From Thermoplasmata archaeon (GTDB lineage Archaea > Thermoplasmatota > Thermoplasmata > Lutacidiplasmatales > UBA184), in the NCBI GenBank assembly GCA_030039995.1, contig JASHUL010000163.1, positions 1-7,461 of the forward strand: DNA of 7,461 bases, in the 5' to 3' direction. A program made the position numbers and the translations under genes. Below, piece after piece: positions 1 through 5,347 of this stretch (positions within the stretch are counted from its first letter, which is position 1; each line of letters begins with the position of its first letter). The notes beneath the pieces were generated by a model. The model saw only the letters and a list, made by a program, of their open reading frames with translations, ran no database searches and had not been told where the DNA came from.

Positions 1-135
1 CGTCTCGTCCGAGGCGGCGCGCACCTCGGCCCGCGATGGGGCCGGATGTGCGACGGTGCCCCGCATCCCGCTCGAGGCGAGTTGGTGTCGGCAGCCGGGG
101 TGAGCGTCGATCCAATCCGCGAGAGGGAATCGCAC
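1..135 (-). CDS. N-terminal fragment of an unidentified protein, possibly a PLP-dependent aminotransferase (runs off left edge)
   Basis: A minus-strand frame starts at a GTG at 135 and stays open for 45 codons to the window edge. It begins (GTG read as Met) MRFPLADWIDAHPGC, followed by RHQLASSGMRGTV. An in-frame TAA lies a short distance upstream, so only this GTG or the ATG at 66 can be the start. The GTG has a GGTG ribosome binding site (144-147) with an 8-base spacer, the same arrangement as the transporter gene just upstream. The gene follows that transporter by 38 bases on the same strand, so the two probably share a transcript. The N-terminus, especially the stretch ending in LASSGM, reminds me of archaeal class I/II aminotransferases. 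That is recollection only: no PLP-binding lysine or other catalytic motif is inside the window. I am fairly sure this is a gene and unsure of its function. Confidence 0.55.
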   Translation of the reverse strand, partial: MRFPLADWIDAHPGCRHQLASSGMRGTVAHPAPSRAEVRAASDET

Positions 136-143
136 GCCGGGGG

Positions 144-147
144 CACC
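144..147 (-). promoter_or_regulatory. Ribosome binding site (GGTG) for the gene at 1-135
   Basis: GGTG on the minus strand is separated by 8 bases from the GTG at 135. It is complementary to the end of archaeal 16S rRNA and decides between the GTG at 135 and the ATG at 66. Confidence 0.45.
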
Positions 148-173
148 CGCGGTTGCGCGTTAAGGTTCCCGGG

Positions 174-1481
174 TCACAGCCCAACCGCGAGACAGCCGAG
201 CAAGACGCCGACCGTCAGCGCCGTGAGCGGAAGACCGTATCGGGCGAACTCCGCGAGTCGGAGCCGGATCCCTCGCGACGCGCTCGCGTCGACGACGATG
301 AGGTTACTCACCGCTCCGAGGAAGCTGACGTTCCCGGCGAGCGTACTGCCCGCCGCGAGCGCCATCCAGATCACCGGGGTGCGGGCCCCGTACCCGAGCC
401 CTGACAGCAGCGGAAGCTGGAGGGCGACCCACGGGACGTTACTCACGAGCTGCGAGCCCGCGAGCGAGCTCCCGACCACCGCCGCGATCGCCGCCGACGA
501 ATGCCCGGGGCCGGGGACCGGCAGGTACGCTTCCAAGGCCGAGATGACGCCGCCGGCGACCGCCCCCGCGACAACGATGAAGAGACCCGCGAACAGCAAC
601 AGGACCGTCCAGTTTGTCCGCTGGAGTATCGTCGTCCGGTGGGGGGAGACCACGAGAAGTACCGCGGCTCCCGCGAGCGCCACCTCCCAGACCGGGACGG
701 ACGGCCCCACGGTCAGGGCGGACGCCACATCCAGCCCCACGAGGACGACCATCGTCGCGGGGAAGATCGCCAGGACCGGGCGATCGACCAGCCGCCGTGT
801 CCAGGAGCCCGGAGGCCAGAACGGCGGCGCTTCGCGCCGCACCCGATCGTACTCCGGTCCCGGCGACGGCATCGACCGGCGGAACGACCAACGGAGGTAG
901 AGGCCTCCCAGCAGCAGGTTGAGGGCCGTCGGGAGCGCGAGGTACCGCAAGAACGTCGCGACGGGGACGGCAATCCCGCTCCCGACCGCCACCAGCAGAT
1001 TCTGCGGGTTTCCGAACGGGGTCAGCGTGCTCCCGACCGTGACCGCGAACGCGAGGATCAGCAGGAGAGGCTTCGGGGGGATGCGGAGCCGCACCGCCGC
1101 GGAGACGAGGACCGGTACCCCGATCACGACCAGCGCATCGTTGACCAACACCGCTGAGACGAGCCCGACCCCGAGGAACAGATAGAGGGGAAGGTCCGTC
1201 GGGCGCCGGGCGACGCCGATCAACCACCGCGCCAGGTGGTCCAGCGCGCCGGCCGACTCCAGCGCCGCGGCGAAGGCAAAGAGGGCGAAGAGGAAGACGA
1301 GGGTCGGCGCCGCGGTTACGATCGCGCTCTCCGCGCCGGCGAACGAGAGAGCACCGGTCGCAACCGTCAGCAGACCGCCCCCCACGAAGATGGCCCACAC
1401 CGGGGGTCCCCGGCCCGAGAGCTGCCGCGCGATGACGGCGCCGAAGACGACCGCGAGCACGACCGCGGCGACGAGGTTCAT
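174..1481 (-). CDS. ArsB/NhaD/SLC13-type ion transporter (SLC13 family permease)
   Basis: This 435-residue protein is almost entirely hydrophobic, with roughly 10-12 membrane segments. It shows the two-fold internal repeat of the ion transporter (IT) superfamily. In the first half, NDALVVIGVPV (114-124) is followed by GSTLTPFGNPQNLL (150-163). In the second half, SNVPWVALQLPLL (347-359) is followed by GSTLAGNVSFLGAVSNL (378-394). In this superfamily the paired GS-T/GN-P-NL hairpins form the substrate and cation site. A hydrophilic loop at about 199-233 separates the halves. Length fits ArsB, NhaD or SLC13 members. The substrate (arsenite, sodium/proton, dicarboxylate or sulfate) cannot be told from sequence, and no arsenic genes are nearby. 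The ATG at 1481 is supported by GGTG with an 8-base spacer. The gene is divergent from the HNH gene and lies 38 bases upstream of the gene at 1-135. Confidence 0.88.
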   Translation of the reverse strand: MNLVAAVVLAVVFGAVIARQLSGRGPPVWAIFVGGGLLTVATGALSFAGAESAIVTAAPTLVFLFALFAFAAALESAGALDHLARWLIGVARRPTDLPLYLFLGVGLVSAVLVNDALVVIGVPVLVSAAVRLRIPPKPLLLILAFAVTVGSTLTPFGNPQNLLVAVGSGIAVPVATFLRYLALPTALNLLLGGLYLRWSFRRSMPSPGPEYDRVRREAPPFWPPGSWTRRLVDRPVLAIFPATMVVLVGLDVASALTVGPSVPVWEVALAGAAVLLVVSPHRTTILQRTNWTVLLLFAGLFIVVAGAVAGGVISALEAYLPVPGPGHSSAAIAAVVGSSLAGSQLVSNVPWVALQLPLLSGLGYGARTPVIWMALAAGSTLAGNVSFLGAVSNLIVVDASASRGIRLRLAEFARYGLPLTALTVGVLLGCLAVGL

Positions 1482-1489
1482 CGGCCCCG

Positions 1490-1493
1490 CACC
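1490..1493 (-). promoter_or_regulatory. Ribosome binding site (GGTG) for the transporter
   Basis: GGTG on the minus strand lies 8 bases before the ATG at 1481. The spacing matches the site in front of the gene at 1-135. Confidence 0.45.
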
Positions 1494-1568
1494 GGCTCCG
1501 CGGGCGGACCTTCAAGATTGCTGACCCGTGCCTTCGTCGCCGCCCGAGCAACCAAAGGGTCTTGAGCG

Positions 1569-1584
1569 CCGGCCCCGAGGCCGG
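1569..1584 (+). promoter_or_regulatory. GC hairpin overlapping the ribosome binding site of the HNH gene
   Basis: CCGGCC (1569-1574), a CCGA loop and GGCCGG (1579-1584) form a perfect 6-base-pair stem. It ends 4 bases before the GTG start of the nuclease. The likely ribosome binding site GAGG (1577-1580) lies partly in the loop and partly in the 3' arm, so folding could limit translation. Short GC palindromes are common in DNA this rich in GC, so the role is uncertain. Confidence 0.3.
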
Positions 1585-1588
1585 AGCC

Positions 1589-2080
1589 GTGACGGTCACC
1601 GCCCGAGCGCCGGCCTCGGTTCAGGTCGGACCGAACGGCCGGATCCTCGCTCTCTCGGCCGCATGGTACTCTGACGGAGCTCGGCGGCGCGCCAAGGCCC
1701 GGCGCGGTGCGGTCTGCGTGGAATGTCATCGAGCGCTGGCGAACCATCGAACTCCCTACTGCTCCCGACGCTGTCGGTGGAAGTTCCACGGCCACTACTT
1801 CTGGGACGCGGCGCGCTCCTACGTCCTCCTCCGCGACCGCTACACCTGCCGGTTGTGCGGAGTTCGCCGCCGGGCCCGTGAGCTCGACGTCGACCACATC
1901 GTCGAGGTCGCGCGGGGCGGTGCGGCGCTGGAGTACTCCAACCTCCAGACGGTCTGCCGGGCCTGTCACCGCGCGAAGACGCGGGCGTTCCTTCGTCAGC
2001 GCTGGGGCGAAGACTCCTCCGCCGCGAGCGAACGCTCCAGCGCCGGGATCGAGAACGGTAACCCCGAGCCGGTGTTGTAG
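1589..2080 (+). CDS. HNH endonuclease with an additional N-terminal zinc-binding cysteine cluster
   Basis: A 163-residue protein counted from the GTG at 1589; a TTG at 1562 would add 9 residues. Residues 43-62 carry CVEC and YCSRRC, a likely zinc-binding cluster. The HNH (McrA-like) domain follows. CRLC (87-90) and CRAC (123-126) form the structural zinc site, DVDH gives the first catalytic His (about 103), SNLQ gives the Asn (about 118), and CHRAKT gives the last His (about 127). It should be a metal-dependent DNA nuclease, cytosolic and with no signal peptide. The GTG is preferred because GAGG (1577-1580) lies 8 bases before it. The last 28 codons are antisense to the threonine synthase gene, and this tail follows the end of the recognisable domain. 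No partner methylase, toxin or mobile gene is visible, so its biological role (defence, repair or a decayed mobile element) is open. Confidence 0.82.
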   Translation: MTVTARAPASVQVGPNGRILALSAAWYSDGARRRAKARRGAVCVECHRALANHRTPYCSRRCRWKFHGHYFWDAARSYVLLRDRYTCRLCGVRRRARELDVDHIVEVARGGAALEYSNLQTVCRACHRAKTRAFLRQRWGEDSSAASERSSAGIENGNPEPVL

Positions 2081-3210
2081 AGCAGCACGGTCTCGTCCTC
2101 CCGGATCGCCCGGCGGGCGCGCAACGGCTCCAGGCCCGCGTACGTCGCGGCTCCCTCGGGCGATGCCGAGACCCCGAACCGGGTGGCGAGAACCCGCATC
2201 GCGCGAACGATCGACGCGTCCGAGACGGTCGCTCCTCCCCCCCGGCTCTCCCGGACGGCTTCGAGGATGCGTTCGGAAGCGAACGGCGCGGGCACGAGGA
2301 GGCCGGGCGCGACCGTGTGCGGCGACTCCCACGGCGACGTCGCCGACGCCCCGTCCTCGAGGGCACGGACGACGGGCGCGCATCCGTCCGGCTGCACGGC
2401 GTAGAGACGGGGGATCCGCTCGACGATACCGAGCGCGCGCAACTCCTGGAACGCTTTGAACATCCCCACGAGGCCCGTCCCTCCGCCGGTCGGATACACG
2501 ATCGCGTCCGGCAGGTCGCCCGGGCCGAACTGTTCGGCGATCTCGAGGCCCATGGTCTTCTTTCCTTCCACTCGGTACGGCTCCCGCAGCGTCGAGAGGT
2601 CGAACGCCCCCGACCGCCCCTCGGCCGCGCGCGCCGCCGTCCCGACCTCGCGGAGGGTTCCCGGCAATTCGAGGACCTCGGCGCCGTACGCCCGGCACCC
2701 GTCCTTCATGGGCTGCGGGGTACGTTCGGGAAGGTAGACGCGGGCGTGCACGCCCGCGCGCGCCGCGTACGCGGAGAGGGCGACCCCCGCGTTCCCGGCG
2801 CTCGGCACGAACGTCGAGCGCACGCCGAGCTCGCGTGCTCGAGAGACCGCGACCGCCATGCCCCGCGCTTTGAACGACCCGGTCGGCAGCCCACCGTCGT
2901 CCTTCAGCCAGAGGCCGTGCCCGTCCGCAGGAACTCCCCCGTCGAGCCGCAGGATCGGCGAGAAGCCCTCCCCGAGCGTCACGATCGACTCCTCCCGGCC
3001 CACCGGAAGGAGCTCGCGGTACCGCCATAGCGAAGCCACGCGCCCCGGGAGCGACGCCTTCCAACGGGCGCCGTCCAGCTTCCCGAGGTCGTAGCTCGCG
3101 AGCAGTGCGTGGCCGCAGTTCGGGCAGACTCCGACCGGATGCCCGGGGTCGACCTGCGCGCAGCAGGCCCGGCAGTCGAGCGTCGTGAGCAGCGAACCGG
3201 TGTCGGTCAC
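1996..3210 (-). CDS. thrC: Threonine synthase family PLP enzyme with N-terminal zinc ribbon
   Basis: Threonine synthase converts O-phosphohomoserine to threonine using PLP. From the GTG at 3210 the protein has 404 residues. Cys pairs at 13/16 and 29/32 (CRAC, CPNC) form the zinc ribbon seen at the start of many archaeal and bacterial ThrC proteins. PTGSFKARGMAVAVS (about 109-123) holds the PLP Schiff-base lysine K114. PSAGNAG (136-142) is the usual Asn loop, TGGGTG (241-246) binds the PLP phosphate, and NTGSG near the C-terminus supplies the residue facing the pyridine nitrogen. The family usually reads SFKDRG; here Asp is Ala, so another beta/gamma-replacing activity (for example a cysteate synthase-like one) is possible. 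The frame is open upstream to a GTG at 3420, but those 70 Arg-rich residues look non-coding and that GTG has no ribosome binding site. The 3' end overlaps the HNH gene by 85 bases. Confidence 0.83.
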   Translation of the reverse strand: MTDTGSLLTTLDCRACCAQVDPGHPVGVCPNCGHALLASYDLGKLDGARWKASLPGRVASLWRYRELLPVGREESIVTLGEGFSPILRLDGGVPADGHGLWLKDDGGLPTGSFKARGMAVAVSRARELGVRSTFVPSAGNAGVALSAYAARAGVHARVYLPERTPQPMKDGCRAYGAEVLELPGTLREVGTAARAAEGRSGAFDLSTLREPYRVEGKKTMGLEIAEQFGPGDLPDAIVYPTGGGTGLVGMFKAFQELRALGIVERIPRLYAVQPDGCAPVVRALEDGASATSPWESPHTVAPGLLVPAPFASERILEAVRESRGGGATVSDASIVRAMRVLATRFGVSASPEGAATYAGLEPLRARRAIREDETVLLYNTGSGLPFSIPALERSLAAEESSPQR

Positions 3211-3240
3211 GGGTCCGGACAGTCCAGGAACCGCGCGGAC

Positions 3241-3248
3241 GGTAAAGT
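3241..3248 (-). promoter_or_regulatory. Possible TATA-like element for the threonine synthase gene
   Basis: ACTTTACC on the minus strand is one of the few AT-rich patches in this stretch. Its centre is about 34 bases before the GTG at 3210, which would give a transcript with almost no leader. That fits the lack of a ribosome binding site there. There is no clear BRE, so this is tentative. Confidence 0.28.
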
Positions 3249-3397
3249 CCTCGCCGTCGAGGCGCTCCCCTCGAGCCGGGACCCGGCGGGCGAGGACTCC
3301 CTTCGAGGGCACGGCCCGCGCGAGGGAACATCGCCGGGGAACGGCCGCCCGACCTCGTCTCGCTCCGCCCGCGTCAAGCCGGATTGACCGGCCGCCC

Positions 3398-3405
3398 AAG
3401 TAATC
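3398..3405 (+). promoter_or_regulatory. Possible TATA-like element of the arginine operon
   Basis: AAGTAATC is centred about 26 bases before 3427, the usual archaeal distance from TATA box to transcription start. A start there would place the initiation point inside the inverted repeat at 3417-3430. The match to consensus is weak and no purine-rich BRE precedes it. Confidence 0.3.
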
Positions 3406-3416
3406 GAGATCGTAGT

Positions 3417-3430
3417 TCACCGAACGGTGA
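3417..3430. repeat. Perfect inverted repeat TCACCG-AA-CGGTGA, candidate operator
   Basis: Two 6-base arms with a 2-base centre form a perfect dyad. The right arm contains GGTGA (3426-3430), the archaeal-type ribosome binding site of the permease, 5 bases before the ATG at 3436. A regulator bound here would block initiation of the arginine operon. A 2-base loop is too tight for a good full-length RNA hairpin, so a DNA operator is the likelier reading. It does not resemble the bacterial ArgR box as I know it. Confidence 0.4.
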
Positions 3431-3435
3431 GTATC

Positions 3436-5328
3436 ATGGCCGGGAGCGCCCCGAAGCTGAAGCGCGAAGTGAGCATGCTGGGCCTGACCTCGATCACGGT
3501 CGGGGGGATCATCGGTAGCGGGATCTTCGCCCTCGCCGCCACTATGGGATCGGTGGCCGGTCCGGCGGCCGTCGTCGCGCTGGCGTTGCTCGGCGTCGTC
3601 GTCATCTTGATGGCGTTGCCCTACGCGGAACTCGGGGCCGCCTTCCCGATCACCGGGGGGCCGTACTCGCTGCCCCGACGTGCGCTCGGGAATTTTGCGG
3701 GATTCATGCTGGGGTGGGGGTACTTCCTCTACGCCTTCATCGGAACGGCGGCGATCATCGACGTGTTCGTGGAATACCTCGGGACGTACTGGGGGGCACT
3801 GATCACGGTCAACAGTGCCGGTGTGCTCTCGATCACGTGGCTCGGTGTCGCGGTCGCGCTGGTATTCCTCGCCGGTTACACCGTGCTCAACGTGCTCGGG
3901 GTCAAGTGGGGCAGCCTCTTCGCGATCGTCACCACGTTCTCGAAGATCATCCCGCTCGTCCTCTTCGGCCTGGTCGGCATGTTGCTGCTCCGGCTGGACA
4001 ACTTTACCGCCTTCGGCTTCGCGCCGTTCGGCTGGTCGGGGGTCGCGTTCGCGATGGCCCTGGGCTTCTTCGCGTTCACCGGATTCGAAGCCGCGTCGAT
4101 ACCGGCCGAGGAGGTCCAGAATCCGAAGCGGGCGATCCCGCGCGCGACGATCCTGAGCGTCGGGGTCGTCACGCTGATCTACGCGCTGGTCGCGGTCGCC
4201 TTCATCGGCGGGGTACGGTGGGGCGCCCTATCGCTGTCCCCCGGCGATTGGGGTGGCACCGGGGTCCTCTTGCTGAACAACGTCGCCGACGCCTGGGGCC
4301 TTGCGATCCTCGGCACCGTGGTCGTCGTCGGCGCGATCCTCTCCACGCTCGGCGCCGGCGGGGATTGGGTCCTTCTCCAGGGACGGATGCCGTACGCCAT
4401 GGCGAAGGACAACCTGTTCCTGAAGTCGATGGCGAAGGTGAGCCCGCGCTTCGGCACCCCGGCGGTCGCCCTCGTCTTCGCGAGCGTGCTGACGGGGGTC
4501 GTGCTCGTGCTGCTCACGAATTTCCCGGCGGTCGCGCTGCTCGCGTCGATCACCACGCTCGTACCGTACGGGGCCGCGGCGCTCGCGCTGGTCGTCCTCC
4601 GACGCACGGAGAGCGCGGCGGAACGTCCGTATCGGATGCCGGCGGCCTGGGTCCTCGCGCCCGCCGCCTTCGTGGCGGCGACGATCCTCGTCTACTGGGC
4701 CTCGTGGCCGTGGACCCTGGTCGGCGTCTTCGCCATGCTCGGCGCCGTGCCGCTCTACTTCGTCTTCACCTCGGCGAAGTTCCGCACCGCGGGGCGACTC
4801 GCGGAGCTCGGCGGCACCGTCGCAGCGCTGGCGATCGTCGGGGCTTGGTTCGTCTACGCGCCGCCGTCCTCCGCCACGTTCTCGGGGGCGGGGGTCTACC
4901 TCAACACGCTCCCGGTCTTCCCGGTCCTGGGCACCGCGATCCTGTTCATCGGCCTGCCGCTCTACTTCGTATCGTTCCTGCTCCGGAAGTTGACGTGGAA
5001 CGAGTCGAAACCGGTCCTGTGGATCGCGACGTACCTTGGTGGGCTGGGGATCATCTCGTACCTCGGGGACCAGTTCTTCATCTACGAGAACTTCCTCACA
5101 ACGGGCAGCCCGTACAACTACCCGATTACGGTACAGCCGATGGGTCTGCTGAACCTCCCGTGGGACCTGGTCGTGCTGATCGCCTTCGGGCTCGCGATGT
5201 TCCTCTGGGGCTACCGGTCGGCGCTGCGCCTCGGCGCGCCGGTCGCCGGCCCGATGACGAGCGCGCCGTCGCCCGGGAGCCCGAGCGCGGAGGGCGCCGC
5301 GGCGAGCGCCGTCACCGGACCCCCGTAG
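3436..5328 (+). CDS. APC superfamily amino-acid permease, probable arginine transporter or antiporter
   Basis: A 630-residue membrane protein counted from the ATG at 3436; the in-frame GTG at 3427 would add 3 residues but is part of the GGTGA ribosome binding site. The N-terminus LKREVSMLGLTSI leads into GGIIGSGIFAL (23-33), the unwound first helix that binds the substrate backbone in this fold. GFEAASIPAEEVQNPKRAIP (216-235) is the TM6 region and following loop, and GRMPYAMAKDNLF (316-328) is the conserved loop after TM8. The APC core fills about 1-455. Beyond it are further hydrophobic segments near 460-475, 493-516, 525-545 and 575-595, then a Gly/Pro/Ser/Ala-rich tail. Typical APC permeases have 430-500 residues, so about 130 extra residues are present. 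It is the first gene of the operon, 19 bases before arginine deiminase, which suggests arginine uptake or arginine/ornithine exchange. The substrate is inferred from context only. Confidence 0.9.
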   Translation: MAGSAPKLKREVSMLGLTSITVGGIIGSGIFALAATMGSVAGPAAVVALALLGVVVILMALPYAELGAAFPITGGPYSLPRRALGNFAGFMLGWGYFLYAFIGTAAIIDVFVEYLGTYWGALITVNSAGVLSITWLGVAVALVFLAGYTVLNVLGVKWGSLFAIVTTFSKIIPLVLFGLVGMLLLRLDNFTAFGFAPFGWSGVAFAMALGFFAFTGFEAASIPAEEVQNPKRAIPRATILSVGVVTLIYALVAVAFIGGVRWGALSLSPGDWGGTGVLLLNNVADAWGLAILGTVVVVGAILSTLGAGGDWVLLQGRMPYAMAKDNLFLKSMAKVSPRFGTPAVALVFASVLTGVVLVLLTNFPAVALLASITTLVPYGAAALALVVLRRTESAAERPYRMPAAWVLAPAAFVAATILVYWASWPWTLVGVFAMLGAVPLYFVFTSAKFRTAGRLAELGGTVAALAIVGAWFVYAPPSSATFSGAGVYLNTLPVFPVLGTAILFIGLPLYFVSFLLRKLTWNESKPVLWIATYLGGLGIISYLGDQFFIYENFLTTGSPYNYPITVQPMGLLNLPWDLVVLIAFGLAMFLWGYRSALRLGAPVAGPMTSAPSPGSPSAEGAAASAVTGPP

Positions 5329-5333
5329 GCGCC

Positions 5334-5339
5334 GGAGGG
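5334..5339 (+). promoter_or_regulatory. Ribosome binding site (GGAGGG) for arginine deiminase
   Basis: GGAGGG lies in the 19-base gap after the permease stop, 8 bases before the ATG at 5348. It supports that start even though the first 30-odd residues are low-complexity. Confidence 0.55.
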
Positions 5340-5347
5340 AACCCCGG

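Larger units (their letters stand above)
1482..1588. promoter_or_regulatory. Shared divergent promoter region between the transporter and the HNH gene
   Basis: These 107 bases separate the two divergent starts. They hold two relatively AT-rich patches in a GC-rich background: TTCAAGATTG at 1511-1520 and AACCAAAG near 1550-1557. The first lies where an archaeal TATA box would drive the leftward transporter, about 26 bases before a start site near 1490. Neither patch matches a TATA/BRE consensus well, so exact promoters are not assigned. Confidence 0.3.
3211..3435. other. Divergent intergenic region between the threonine synthase gene and the arginine operon
   Basis: About 225 bases hold no convincing gene if the threonine synthase starts at 3210. 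The minus frame is open through it but encodes an Arg/Gly/Ala-rich stretch with no recognisable domain. The region contains the TATA-like patch at 3241-3248, an 8-base palindrome GTCCGGAC at 3213-3220, the AT-rich patch AAGTAATC at 3398-3405, and the inverted repeat at 3417-3430. It most likely carries both promoters and their control sites. Confidence 0.45.

Noticed and set aside
2..103. Possible C-terminal end of a plus-strand gene entering from the left.
   Set aside because: Only 33 codons, no motif, and it conflicts with the minus-strand start at 135 that has a ribosome binding site.
140..176. GGTTCCCGGGTCAC looked briefly like a tRNA T-arm.
   Set aside because: No matching acceptor, anticodon or D arm can be built around it, and it overlaps the transporter stop codon.
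46..900. A 284-codon plus-strand frame over the transporter gene and the left edge.
   Set aside because: Antisense to a well-supported membrane transporter and without recognisable motifs.
3213..3220. 8-base palindrome GTCCGGAC before the threonine synthase start.
   Set aside because: Perfect 8-base GC palindromes are expected often by chance at this base composition; not strong enough to call an operator.
1478..3331. A 617-codon minus-strand open frame spanning the nuclease and threonine synthase genes.
   Set aside because: It is Arg/Gly/Pro-rich with no domain motif and runs out of phase with the clear threonine synthase frame on the same strand; a high-GC shadow.
5329..5347. Possible terminator between permease and arginine deiminase genes.
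   Set aside because: The 19-base gap has no oligo-T run or stem; it only holds a ribosome binding site.
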